This document shows, one piece after another, positions 41,088 to 49,656 of a stretch of 64,000 bases of DNA. The stretch lies in the NCBI GenBank assembly GCA_002397315.1, contig DHAE01000023.1, positions 140,770 through 204,769 on the forward strand, in the 5' to 3' direction. Within the stretch, counting starts at the first letter, position 1. Each line of letters opens with the position of its first letter. The position numbers were made by a program, and so were the translations under genes. The DNA comes from Comamonadaceae bacterium UBA4962. GTDB taxonomy: Bacteria > Pseudomonadota > Gammaproteobacteria > Burkholderiales > Burkholderiaceae_C. The notes under the pieces were generated by a model. The model saw nothing but the letters and a program-made list of their open reading frames with translations, did no database searches and was not told the origin of the DNA.

Positions 41088-43370
41088 ATGAACCTGCCCC
41101 GGCCCCACGACCTGCACGCCCCGCTGCTGGACCGCCCCGACACCCTGCTCGTGGTGCGCCAGCCCGTGGCGCCCCCGAAGCCCGCGCCGGGGCAGCCCGG
41201 TTCGGGCACCGACTATGTGCAGGCCACGCCCGAGATCTTCGTGGCGGTGCTGGCCGACCCCGGTGCGGAAGCGGGCTGGCGCGCGCTGGCGTTCAACGGC
41301 CACGTGGACCTGGGCACGGGCATCCGCACCGCGCTCGCGCAGATCGTGGCGGAAGAACTGGAAGTGCCTCTGGCCCGGCTGGAGATGGTGCTGGGCCACA
41401 CGGCCGCATCGCCCAACCAGGGGCCGACCATCGCCAGCGCGAGCATCCAGATTTCCGCCGTGCCGCTGCGCCGCGCGGCGGCCCAGGCGCGCGAGCAGTT
41501 GCTGGCGCTCGCCGCCGCGCACTGGGGCGTGGATGCGGGACGCCTGCATGCGCGCGATGGCGTCGTGGCCTTTGCCGACGGCGGCGACGCACGCACGCTC
41601 CATTACGGGCAACTATTGCAGGGACAGCGCCTGCCCCTCCCGCTGGCGCCGCCCGAGCAGCCGGTGAAGCTCAAGCCCGCGAGCGAGTACCGGCTGGTGG
41701 GCCGCGGCGCCGCGCGCGTGGACATTCCCGCCAAGGCCACGGGCGAGCTGAGCTTCGTGCACGACGTGCGCGTGCCCGGCATGCGCCATGGCCGCGTCGT
41801 GCGCCCGCCGCATCCGGGGCGCGACGGCGGCGATTTCATCGGCCACTGCCTCGTCGCGGTGGACCCTGCCTCCATCGCCCATCTGCCGGGCAACGTGCAG
41901 GTGGTCGCCGAGGGCGACTTCGTCGGCGTGGTGGCGGACCGTGAAGAGCAGGCCATCGCCGCCCTGCGCGCCCTGCGCGTGCAATGGCGGCCCGTGCCGC
42001 CCGCGCCCGACCTGCGCGACGTGGCCGGCGCGATCCGCGCGAACCCCGCGCAGCGCCGCGCGCTGGTGGACGAGGGCGACGTGGACGCCGCCTTCGCGGA
42101 CTCGGCAACCGCCGCCGTGCTGGAGCGCAGCTACGTCTGGCCCTACCAGATGCACGCCTCCATCGGCCCCTCCTGCGCGGTGGCCGACTTCCAGGGCGGC
42201 CAGCTCACCGTGTGGTCCGGCACGCAGAACCCGCACATGCTGCGCACCGACCTGGACCGGCTGCTGCGGCTGGGCGAGGACCGCATCGACATCGTGCGCC
42301 TGGAGGCCGCGGGCTGCTATGGCCGCAACTGCGCCGACGACGTGTGCGCCGACGCGGCCCTGCTCTCCATGGCCGTGGGCGCGCCGGTGCGCGTGCAGCT
42401 CACGCGCGAGCAGGAGCACCAGTGGGAACCCAAGGGCACGGGCCAATTGATGGACGTGCGCGCGGCCATCGGCCAGGGTGGCGAGCTGCTGGCCTGCGAC
42501 TTCGCCGTGCGCTACCCCTCCAACGACGCGCCCCTGCTGGCCCTGCTGCTCACCGGCCGTGTGCCGGGCCAGCCGCGCACGCTCGAGATGGGCGACCGCA
42601 CCGCGGTGCCGCCCTACCGCTATGCGAACCGGCGCATCGCCTGCCACGACATGGCGCCGCTGGTGCGCTCCTCGTGGCTGCGCGGCGTGTCCGCCCTGCC
42701 CAATTCCTTCGCCCACGACTGCATGATCGACGAGCTGGCCCACGCGGCCGGCGCCGACCCGGTGGACTACCGCATCCGCCACTTGGACGACCCGCGCGCC
42801 ATCGACCTGATCGACGCCACGGCACGCCATGCCGGCTGGCAGCGCGGCCAGCCGGGCAGCCGGGGCCGGCCCGGTGCCGACGGCCTGCTGCGCGGACGCG
42901 GCGTGGCCTATGCGCGCTACGTGCACAGCCGCTTTCCCGGCTTCGGCGCGGCCTGGGCCGCCTGGGTCGTGGATATCGAGGTCGATCCGGCGAGCGGCCG
43001 CATCGCCGTGCGCCGCGTGGTGGTGGGCCAGGACACGGGCATGATGGTCAACCCCGACGGCGTGCGCCACCAGATCCACGGCAACGTCATCCAGACCCTG
43101 AGCCGCGGCCTGCTGGAGCGCGTGGCCTTCGACGAACGGGGCGTGGCCAGCCGCGAATGGGGCGGCTATCCCATCCTCGGCTTCCGCGACGTGCCGCCGA
43201 TCGAGGTGGTGCTCATGCCGCGCCAGGACGAGCCCCCCATGGGCGCGGGCGAATCCGCCTCGGTGCCCGGCCCGGCCGCATTGGCCAACGCCCTGTTCGA
43301 CGCCACGGGGCGGCGCTTCTACCAGGCCCCGTTCACTCCGGACGTGGTGCGGTCCGCGCTCGCCGGCTGA
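41088..43370 (+). CDS. Nicotinate dehydrogenase molybdopterin-binding subunit
   Basis: A 760-residue Mo-cofactor subunit of the xanthine dehydrogenase family. It has NGHVDLGTGIRTALAQIVAEELEVPLARLE near the N-terminus, RAGATGELSF-type substrate-entry region, AAGCYGRNCADDVCADAALLSMAVGAPVRVQ (cofactor-binding), and GAGESASVPGPAALANALFDATG with the catalytic Glu. It has no haem motifs. It corresponds to the Mo part of NicB and is likely the true nicotinate-hydroxylating subunit, partnering NicA and the triheme subunit. It lies 14 bp after nicF. Confidence 0.85.
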   Translation: MNLPRPHDLHAPLLDRPDTLLVVRQPVAPPKPAPGQPGSGTDYVQATPEIFVAVLADPGAEAGWRALAFNGHVDLGTGIRTALAQIVAEELEVPLARLEMVLGHTAASPNQGPTIASASIQISAVPLRRAAAQAREQLLALAAAHWGVDAGRLHARDGVVAFADGGDARTLHYGQLLQGQRLPLPLAPPEQPVKLKPASEYRLVGRGAARVDIPAKATGELSFVHDVRVPGMRHGRVVRPPHPGRDGGDFIGHCLVAVDPASIAHLPGNVQVVAEGDFVGVVADREEQAIAALRALRVQWRPVPPAPDLRDVAGAIRANPAQRRALVDEGDVDAAFADSATAAVLERSYVWPYQMHASIGPSCAVADFQGGQLTVWSGTQNPHMLRTDLDRLLRLGEDRIDIVRLEAAGCYGRNCADDVCADAALLSMAVGAPVRVQLTREQEHQWEPKGTGQLMDVRAAIGQGGELLACDFAVRYPSNDAPLLALLLTGRVPGQPRTLEMGDRTAVPPYRYANRRIACHDMAPLVRSSWLRGVSALPNSFAHDCMIDELAHAAGADPVDYRIRHLDDPRAIDLIDATARHAGWQRGQPGSRGRPGADGLLRGRGVAYARYVHSRFPGFGAAWAAWVVDIEVDPASGRIAVRRVVVGQDTGMMVNPDGVRHQIHGNVIQTLSRGLLERVAFDERGVASREWGGYPILGFRDVPPIEVVLMPRQDEPPMGAGESASVPGPAALANALFDATGRRFYQAPFTPDVVRSALAG

Positions 43371-43371
43371 C

Positions 43372-43491
43372 GTGGAGGCGGTCGATCTACGCAGCCGATC
43401 GCTGATGGCGATGAATGCGCGCGGCGAGGCGGCAGGCCCGGTCTCGGGCGGCTGCATCGAGGACGAGAACGGCGTGCCTCGGGGCGCGTGA
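43372..43491 (+). pseudogene. Remnant of an XdhC-family gene
   Basis: Immediately after the Mo subunit stop, GTG at 43372 opens a 39-codon frame. It encodes VEAVDLRSR fused to SLMAMNARGEAAGPVSGGCIED, then stops after 8 more residues. EAVDL is the usual N-terminal start of XdhC proteins, and PGSLMA....G..SGSVSGGCIED is their conserved N-domain motif. About 25-30 residues between them and all of the C-terminal part are missing. XdhC inserts the sulfurated Mo cofactor, so this is a decayed maturation gene in its expected place. Confidence 0.75.
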
Positions 43492-43604
43492 CTTCCGGTG
43501 CCGCGTGGCCGCTCGCGGTCGCGTTCACACCCGGCCCGTGCCCCGCCCCCGCACTGGACGGCACTGGTTCGCGGCGCCGGCCTACATCGGCACCTTCCCG
43601 TTCT

Positions 43605-43626
43605 TATTGACAGCATATTGTCAATA
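43605..43626 (+). promoter_or_regulatory. MarR operator overlapping a -35 element
   Basis: Perfect 8-bp inverted repeat TATTGACA / TGTCAATA with a 6-base spacer (GCATAT). It contains the perfect -35 hexamer TTGACA (43607-43612). The MarR coding region begins within 10-20 bp, so binding would block the gene's own promoter. Autorepression by the downstream MarR protein is the expected mode. Confidence 0.75.
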
Positions 43627-43633
43627 TAGAAAT

Positions 43634-44116
43634 ATGCTGCGCATGTCCGACCCCCACATGGATGTCCGTGAACTGGCGCTGGCGATCTTCGCGGCGAACG
43701 GGCGCCTGCTGAACGCAGGCAACGAACTCGTGGCCCACCTGGGCCTGACCAGCGCGTGGTGGCAGGTGCTGGCCGCCCTGCGGTATTCAGAGGCGCCCCT
43801 GGCCGTCGCATCCATCGCCCGCCACATGGGGCTGACCCGCCAGGCGGTGCAACGCATCGTCGATCTGCTGGCTGGGCAGGGGCTGGTCGAGTTCCGGCCC
43901 AATCCCCATCACCGCCGCGCCAAGCTCGTCGTGCTGACGCGTGCCGGCCTGGATGCCGTGACCCGTGCCGAACGCGCCGTGGCGCCGATCGATCAGGCCA
44001 TCGCCGAGCGGATCGGCACGGCCCGCATCCGCGGCGCCATCGCCACCCTGCACGCGATGGTCGAAGTGATCTCGGAACGGCTCCACAAGCCGGTGCCGCC
44101 CCCGTTTTCCCACTGA
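43634..44116 (+). CDS. MarR family transcriptional regulator
   Basis: A 160-residue MarR protein with the winged-helix core LTSAWWQVLAALRYSEAPLAVASIARHMGLTRQAVQRIVDLLAGQGLV and wing PNPHHRRAKLVVLTRAGLDAV. The first ATG (43634) lies about where a -10 element should be, given TTGACA at 43607. Translation may instead start at 43643 or 43658, possibly leaderless, since no Shine-Dalgarno precedes any of the three. It is followed 16 bp later by the NmrA-like gene, a likely target. Confidence 0.88.
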   Translation: MLRMSDPHMDVRELALAIFAANGRLLNAGNELVAHLGLTSAWWQVLAALRYSEAPLAVASIARHMGLTRQAVQRIVDLLAGQGLVEFRPNPHHRRAKLVVLTRAGLDAVTRAERAVAPIDQAIAERIGTARIRGAIATLHAMVEVISERLHKPVPPPFSH

Positions 44117-44131
44117 GAAGGAGCCTTCGAC

Positions 44132-44998
44132 ATGATCCTGGTTTGTGGAGCCACCGGCGGTATCGGTGGCGAAGTGTGCAAGCTGCTGAAAGCCGCGGGA
44201 GCGCCGTTTCGCGCCATGGCGCGCAGGCAGGAACAGGTGGACACATTCAGGCGACAGGGCATGGATGCCGTCCTTGGCGACTTCGACAGGCCCGAGACAC
44301 TCGCAGCGGCCATGCACGGCTGCGGCACGGTGTTCCTCATCACGCCACCCAACCCCGACCAGTTCACCCAGGAAACGGGCGCCATCGATGCCGCCAAGCG
44401 CGCGGGCGTGGGCCGAGTCGTGAAGATTTCCGCCTCCGACGGCAACGTGCGCACGCCGGTGCCCTGGGCACGCACCCACGCGCTCATCGACCACCACCTG
44501 CGCGCATCGGGTATCGGCTGGACCCTCCTGAAGCCCACCGCCTTCATGCAGAACTTCCTGTGGTTCAAGAAGCCGATCGCCAAGGGCTTCCTGCCCCAGG
44601 TGACCGGCGACGGGTCGGTGTCCTGGGTCGACACCCGCGACGTGGCCCGCGTCGCCGCCACCGTGCTGACCCAGGAGGGCCACGCCGGGGCCACCTATTT
44701 CCTGACCGGGCCGGAGACGCTGGACATGACCGAGGCGGCCCAGCGGCTGTCGCAGGCGATCGGGCACCAGGTGCGCTATCTGAACCTGCCGACGTTCGTG
44801 TTCCGTGCCATGCTGCGGCTGACCGGCAACTCCGCCTGGATGGCCAAGGGCCTGGTCGTGCAGTTCGCGGACGTCGTGGCCGGCCACCACGACATCGATC
44901 CCACCTTCGAAATCGAACGCCTCACCGGCCAGCCCGCGCACCGCTTCGACGATTTCATCCGCGATCACCGCGATGCGTTTGCCCGGCATGGCTCGTAA
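44132..44998 (+). CDS. NmrA/NAD(P)H-binding oxidoreductase-like protein
   Basis: A 288-residue atypical short-chain dehydrogenase. The N-terminal nucleotide-binding motif is VCGATGGIGGEVCKLL (about residues 4-19). Further features are GDFDRPETLAAAMHGCGTVFLITP, VVKISASDG and a downstream PTAFMQNFLWF. The usual catalytic YxxxK is not present. Such proteins act as redox sensors or quinone reductases. AGGAG lies upstream of the ATG. It is probably co-transcribed with the MarR gene, an arrangement seen with electrophile- or quinone-responsive MarR regulators. Confidence 0.88.
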   Translation: MILVCGATGGIGGEVCKLLKAAGAPFRAMARRQEQVDTFRRQGMDAVLGDFDRPETLAAAMHGCGTVFLITPPNPDQFTQETGAIDAAKRAGVGRVVKISASDGNVRTPVPWARTHALIDHHLRASGIGWTLLKPTAFMQNFLWFKKPIAKGFLPQVTGDGSVSWVDTRDVARVAATVLTQEGHAGATYFLTGPETLDMTEAAQRLSQAIGHQVRYLNLPTFVFRAMLRLTGNSAWMAKGLVVQFADVVAGHHDIDPTFEIERLTGQPAHRFDDFIRDHRDAFARHGS

Positions 44999-45045
44999 TC
45001 CTTCCAACGGCGGCAGCATGATTTTTTCCACCAAGGCGGACCTCG

Positions 45046-46857
45046 ATGGTTGATGCACTCCGCACCATCGGGGATCACGGCATCGTCGGTGATCTCGAGA
45101 CGGTGGCCCTGGTCGCACGCGACGGCGCGATCGATTACCTGTGCTGGCCGACGCTCGACAGCCCCACGGTCTTCGCGGACCTGCTCGATCCCGGCCGGGG
45201 CGGCGCCTTCGAGATCCAGCCCGATCTGGCGGAGCCCCGCCACCTCCAGCTCTACGTGCCGGACACCAACGTCCTGGTGACCCGCTGGATGGGCACGAAC
45301 GGGAGCGCGGAGGTGGTCGATCTGATGCCGCAACCCGAAGCCCGCCAGCGCACGGGCCACGGGGCACGCGGTCTCATCCGGCGCCTGACGGTCACGAGCG
45401 GTACCGTGGCGTTCACCGTGCGCTGCGCGCCCCGTTTCGATTACGCGCGCGAGATCCCTGAGGTGGTCGCCATCGACGGCGGCGTGCGCTTCGGCGGCCG
45501 GGACACGGCGCTCGACTTCTTCGCGTCCGTCCCGCTCGAAGTGGAGGAAGGCGATGCCCGGGCCCGTTTCACCCTGACCAAAGGCGAGAGTGCGTGGTTC
45601 TTCCTCGGCGCCCCCGGGATGCCCTGTCCGGACGAGGCAGCGATCCTGTCGCAGATCGAGGCCACCACGCAGGCATGGCGCTCCTGGCATGCCCTCTCGA
45701 CCTACACGGGGCGCTGGCGCGAACAGGTGCTGCGCTCGGCCCTGGCCCTCAAGCTGCTGACGTCGGCCCGCCATGGCTCCATCGCGGCCGCGGCGACGTT
45801 CTCGCTGCCGGAAGCCGAGGGCTGGGAACGCAACTGGGATTACCGCGCCACCTGGATCCGCGATGCCTCGTTCACCGTCTACGCCTTCCTCCGCCTCGGT
45901 TTCACCGAGGAGGCCAACCACTTCAACCACTGGGTGGGGCAGAGGGTCGTGGCGGCGGAGCGCGACCACCCGTTGCGGATCATGTACGCGCTCGATGGAT
46001 CCGCCACGGCGCAGGAGCAGGAACTGCCGCATCTGGCGGGCTATGCGGACAGCCGGCCCGTGCGCATCGGCAATGCGGCGCAGGAACAGATCCAGCTCGA
46101 CATCTTCGGCGAACTGCTCGACAGCGCCTACCTCTCCAACAAGTACGGGGACCCCATCCATTACCAGGGCTGGCAGCACGTCTGCGCCATCGTCGACCAC
46201 GTGATCGCGCACTGGAACGAACCGGACGCGGGCATCTGGGAAATGCGCTCGGCGCCGCGCCACTTCCTGCATTCCCGGGTGATGTGCTGGGTGGCGCTCG
46301 ACCGCGCCATCCGCCTCGCCAAGAAGCGTTCGCTTCCCGCGCCGCTGGTCGCCTGGGCGCGGGCCCGCGACGAGATCGTCGCCGACATATGGACGAACTT
46401 CCGCCACCCCGAGCACGGCTACTTCGTGCAGGAGCGCGGCGGCAAGGAACTCGACGCGGCACTGCTCATGATGCCGCTCGTGCGCTTCGTCTCGTCGACC
46501 GATCCCGTCTGGCTCCAGACGCTGGACGCCATCGGCGAGCAACTGTGCGACGACGGACTGGTGTACCGCTACCGCGTCGACGACGGCCTGGGCGGGGACG
46601 AAGGCGCGTTCACCACCTGCACGTTCTGGTACACGGAGTGCCTGGCCCGCGCCGGCCGCCTCGACGAGGCGCGCATCCACATGGCCAAGGGCCTGGCCTA
46701 CGCCAACCACCTGGGGCTGTTCGCCGAGGAGGTCGACGTCCGCGGCCTGCCGCTCGGCAACTTTCCCCAGGCCCTCAGCCACCTCGCGTTCATCAGCGCC
46801 GCCTACTTCCTCGACCGCCGCCTCGATCCGGCCTACCGGCCGGTCTGGCAGCCCTAG
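45046..46857 (+). CDS. Glycoside hydrolase family 15 protein
   Basis: A 603-residue GH15 enzyme (glucoamylase or trehalase-like). The N-terminal beta-domain starts IGDHGIVGDLETVALVARDGAIDYLCWPTLDSPTVFADLLD. The (alpha/alpha)6 catalytic domain follows with NWDYRATWIRDASFTVYAFLRLGF, and FTTCTFWYTECLARAGRLDEAR supplies the second catalytic Glu region. No signal peptide is seen, so it acts in the cytoplasm, possibly on trehalose or maltodextrin. It begins 47 bp after the NmrA-like gene and converges closely (6 bp) on the Bug gene. Confidence 0.9.
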   Translation: MVDALRTIGDHGIVGDLETVALVARDGAIDYLCWPTLDSPTVFADLLDPGRGGAFEIQPDLAEPRHLQLYVPDTNVLVTRWMGTNGSAEVVDLMPQPEARQRTGHGARGLIRRLTVTSGTVAFTVRCAPRFDYAREIPEVVAIDGGVRFGGRDTALDFFASVPLEVEEGDARARFTLTKGESAWFFLGAPGMPCPDEAAILSQIEATTQAWRSWHALSTYTGRWREQVLRSALALKLLTSARHGSIAAAATFSLPEAEGWERNWDYRATWIRDASFTVYAFLRLGFTEEANHFNHWVGQRVVAAERDHPLRIMYALDGSATAQEQELPHLAGYADSRPVRIGNAAQEQIQLDIFGELLDSAYLSNKYGDPIHYQGWQHVCAIVDHVIAHWNEPDAGIWEMRSAPRHFLHSRVMCWVALDRAIRLAKKRSLPAPLVAWARARDEIVADIWTNFRHPEHGYFVQERGGKELDAALLMMPLVRFVSSTDPVWLQTLDAIGEQLCDDGLVYRYRVDDGLGGDEGAFTTCTFWYTECLARAGRLDEARIHMAKGLAYANHLGLFAEEVDVRGLPLGNFPQALSHLAFISAAYFLDRRLDPAYRPVWQP

Positions 46858-46863
46858 AAGGCA

Positions 46864-47850
46864 TCAATCGACGCTGGCGCCGGACTCCTTCACCACCCGG
46901 CCCCACTTCACGCTCTCCTTCTGGATGAAGTCGGCGAACTGGGCGGGCGTTTCGCCGGCGGCCTCGGCGCCCTGCTCCGCGAGCTTCTTCTTGATGTCGG
47001 GCTGCGCGAGCACCTTCACGAGGGTGGCGTTGAGCTGCGCGACCACGGGCGCGGGCGTGGCGGCCGGCGCGAACATGCCGAACCACGACGTGGCCTCGTA
47101 GCCGGGCACGCCGGCTTCGGCGATGGTCGGCACGTCGGGCAGTTCGGTCGAGCGCTTGGCGGTGGTGACGGCGATGGCGCGCAGCTTGCCCGAGCGCACG
47201 TGCTGGATGGCCGAGGGCATGTTGTCGAACATGATCGCGATCTGGTTGCCCAGCAGGTCGGTCACGGCCGGCGCGCTGCCCTTGTAGGGCACGTGCTGCA
47301 TGTCCACCTTGGTCATGCTCTTGAACAGCTCGCCCGAGAGGTGGATGGAACTGCCGTTGCCCGAGGAGCCGAAGTTGACCTTGCCCGGGTTCGCCTTGGC
47401 GTAGGCGATCAGCTCCTGCACCGTCTTGAAGGGCTGCGCGGGGTTGGCGACCAGCAGGTTGGGCACGTTGGCCACGCGCGTCAGCGGCGCGAAGTCCTTC
47501 ACCGGGTCGAAGGGCATCTTCTTGTAGAGCGCCGCATTGATGGCGTGCGTGCCCACCGTGCCCATGAAGAGCGTGTAGCCGTCGGCCGGCGCGCGCGCCG
47601 CCACCTGGCCGCCGATGTTGCCGCCCGCGCCGGCGCGGTTGTCCACCACCACCGACTGGCCCAGTTCGGCGCCCATGCCCTGGGCGATGATGCGCGCCAG
47701 GATGTCGGTGGTGCCGCCGGCCGCGAAGGGCACGATGATGGTGATGGGCTTGCTCGGGAACGCCTGGGCGGCGGCGAGGCCGGGCAGCAGGGCGCAGGCG
47801 GCCGCGGCGGCGAGCAGGCCGCGGCGGAAGGGGGAGTGGCTGATGGTCAT
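46864..47850 (-). CDS. Bug family tripartite tricarboxylate carrier substrate-binding protein
   Basis: A 328-residue periplasmic binding protein. A signal peptide (FRRGLLAAAAACALLPGLAAAQA) is followed by the Bug hallmark FPSKPITIIVPFAAGGTTDILAR and VVDNRAGAGGNIGGQVAA. The fold binds carboxylates without a covalent link. Bug proteins are massively expanded in Burkholderiales, and no TctAB partner is adjacent, so a sensing or orphan role is possible. It is the last of ten minus-strand catabolic genes, 60 bp after the muconolactone-isomerase-like gene. Confidence 0.92.
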   Translation of the reverse strand: MTISHSPFRRGLLAAAAACALLPGLAAAQAFPSKPITIIVPFAAGGTTDILARIIAQGMGAELGQSVVVDNRAGAGGNIGGQVAARAPADGYTLFMGTVGTHAINAALYKKMPFDPVKDFAPLTRVANVPNLLVANPAQPFKTVQELIAYAKANPGKVNFGSSGNGSSIHLSGELFKSMTKVDMQHVPYKGSAPAVTDLLGNQIAIMFDNMPSAIQHVRSGKLRAIAVTTAKRSTELPDVPTIAEAGVPGYEATSWFGMFAPAATPAPVVAQLNATLVKVLAQPDIKKKLAEQGAEAAGETPAQFADFIQKESVKWGRVVKESGASVD

Positions 47851-47910
47851 GGCTTGTTTCCTCGGATCTCTCGAATGGTTGTTGGGAACGCGGAAGGCGG
47901 CGCGGCCGCG

Positions 47911-48195
47911 TCACTCCTGCACGATGGACGACGGATGGTTGGCCAGCGGCGTCACCTTGATCTCCATGTACGGGAACAGCGGCAGCCCGCTCAGGATCGT
48001 GTGCAGCTCGTCGTTGCCGGACACGTCGAAGATGCTCACGTTGGCGTATTCGCCGACGACGCGCCACAGGTGGCGCCATTTGCCGTCACGCTGCAGCTGC
48101 TGCGCATATTCCTTTTCCTTGCGCTTGATCTCGTCGGCCACTTCGGGGGCCAGCGTGGACGGGATGCGGACGGTCATTTCGGCCATGAACAGCAT
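47911..48195 (-). CDS. Muconolactone isomerase-like protein
   Basis: A 94-residue protein of the CatC family (usual length about 96): MLFMAEMTVRIPSTLAPEVADEIKRKEKEYAQQLQRDGKWRHLWRVVGEYANVSIFD, then LHTILSGLPLFPYMEIKVTPLANHPSS. CatC moves the double bond of muconolactone to form 3-oxoadipate enol-lactone, the substrate of PcaD encoded upstream in this same run. No catA or catB genes are present, so the source lactone is unclear. Confidence 0.88.
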   Translation of the reverse strand: MLFMAEMTVRIPSTLAPEVADEIKRKEKEYAQQLQRDGKWRHLWRVVGEYANVSIFDVSGNDELHTILSGLPLFPYMEIKVTPLANHPSSIVQE

Positions 48196-48246
48196 GGGTT
48201 GCTCCTTGGGACAAAGGGAAGGGACGAAAACAAAAGAAGGAATCAA

Positions 48247-49584
48247 TCAGAGATGCGGCCAGACCAGCATGGTCACCGCGTAGATGGCGCCCACGAGCAG
48301 CATGGAGACCACCGTGTAGCCCATGATGTCCTTGAGCTTGAGCTTGGACAGCGCCAGCGCCGGCAGGATCCAGAACGGCTGCACGAGGTCGTTCCAGCCG
48401 TTGCCCAGCATCACCGACATGGCCGTCTGCGCCTGCGATGCGCCGAGCGTGGTGGCCGCGTTGATCATGAACGGGCCCTGCAGCACCCAGTGGCCGCCGC
48501 CCGAGGGCGCGAAGAAGTTGATCACGAAGGAACTCACGAGGCCCCACAGCGGCAGCGTGGCGGCGGTGGAGATGTTCACGAAGACATGAGCGATCGATTC
48601 CACCAGCCCCGAGCCGTGCATGATCGCCATGATGCCGGCGTAGAACGGGAACTGCAGGATGATCCCGCCGATCGTCTTCACGCCCTCGTTGACCTTCTCC
48701 ACGTACTTCATCGGCGTGCCCAGCAGCAGCACCCCGAGGAAGAGGATGAAGAAGTTGATCATGTTCAGGTCGAGATTGCCGCCCTTCACGAAATGCATGG
48801 CCACGTACGCCATGCCGCACAGGCCGATCAGCAGGCTCAGGGCCCGGCTGTTGTTCAGGCGGTAAGCCAGCGTCTTCTCGTCGCCCAGCAGCCCTTCCGC
48901 GCTGGCGGCGGGCTTCGCATCGGCCACGGTGGCCGGGTCCAGTTCGACCACCTTCTCGCCCTGCTTCGGGTGCATGGTGGCGTTCAGCAGCGGCAGCGCG
49001 ATCAGCACGGCGAGGCTGGTGAGCAGGATGGGCGCGGAGAAGATCGTCTGCGTGAGCGGGATCAGGCCCATGGTGCCCTCGAAGGCATGGCCCTTGGTGG
49101 AGATCAGCACGGGGATGGTCGCCGAGAAGCCCAGGCTGTACATCGTGAAGCCCGTGTAGGCCGCCGCGATGATCAGCGGATAGTGCACGCCGCGCACCCT
49201 GAGCGCCAGCTTGCGCGCCATGATGCCGCCGATCACCAGGCCGAAACCCCAGTTCAGGTAGCTGCCCACGCAGCCCACGATGGTCGCGACGATGATGGCC
49301 TGGCGCGGGGTGCTCACGCGCGCGGCGATGCGGTCGAGGAACCGGTCCACGATGGGCGCGGCCGCCAGCACGTAACCCATCACCAGGATGACGGCCATCT
49401 GCGTCGTGAAGGCCAGCAGGCTCCAGAAGCCCTTGCCCCAGTCCTGCACCACGGCATCGATCGGGCGGCTCTCCACGCCGAAGGCGAGTGCCATGGTGAG
49501 CAGCGTGAGCAGGATCGCGAAGACGAACGGATCGGGCAGGTAGCGCCGCATCAGTTCGGTGAAGAAAGCGGTGATTTTCGACAT
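48247..49584 (-). CDS. AtoE-type short-chain fatty acid transporter
   Basis: A 445-residue permease with about 11-12 helices, matching the short-chain fatty acid/acetoacetate transporter AtoE family: MSKITAFFTELMRRYLPDPFVFAILLTLLTM, GYVLAAAPIVDRFLDRIAARV, VGCVGSYLNWGFGLVIGGIMARKLA, and SSFVINFFAPSGGGHWVLQGPFM. It likely imports a short carboxylic acid used by the pathway. It lies 51 bp before the muconolactone-isomerase-like gene and 72 bp after the SDR gene. Confidence 0.9.
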   Translation of the reverse strand: MSKITAFFTELMRRYLPDPFVFAILLTLLTMALAFGVESRPIDAVVQDWGKGFWSLLAFTTQMAVILVMGYVLAAAPIVDRFLDRIAARVSTPRQAIIVATIVGCVGSYLNWGFGLVIGGIMARKLALRVRGVHYPLIIAAAYTGFTMYSLGFSATIPVLISTKGHAFEGTMGLIPLTQTIFSAPILLTSLAVLIALPLLNATMHPKQGEKVVELDPATVADAKPAASAEGLLGDEKTLAYRLNNSRALSLLIGLCGMAYVAMHFVKGGNLDLNMINFFILFLGVLLLGTPMKYVEKVNEGVKTIGGIILQFPFYAGIMAIMHGSGLVESIAHVFVNISTAATLPLWGLVSSFVINFFAPSGGGHWVLQGPFMINAATTLGASQAQTAMSVMLGNGWNDLVQPFWILPALALSKLKLKDIMGYTVVSMLLVGAIYAVTMLVWPHL

Positions 49585-49656
49585 GGAAGAACTTGTCTCG
49601 CTGTTATGGGATGAATGAGAGAAGAAGAGAAATCGCGCAGCGCCTCAGGGGGTTGT

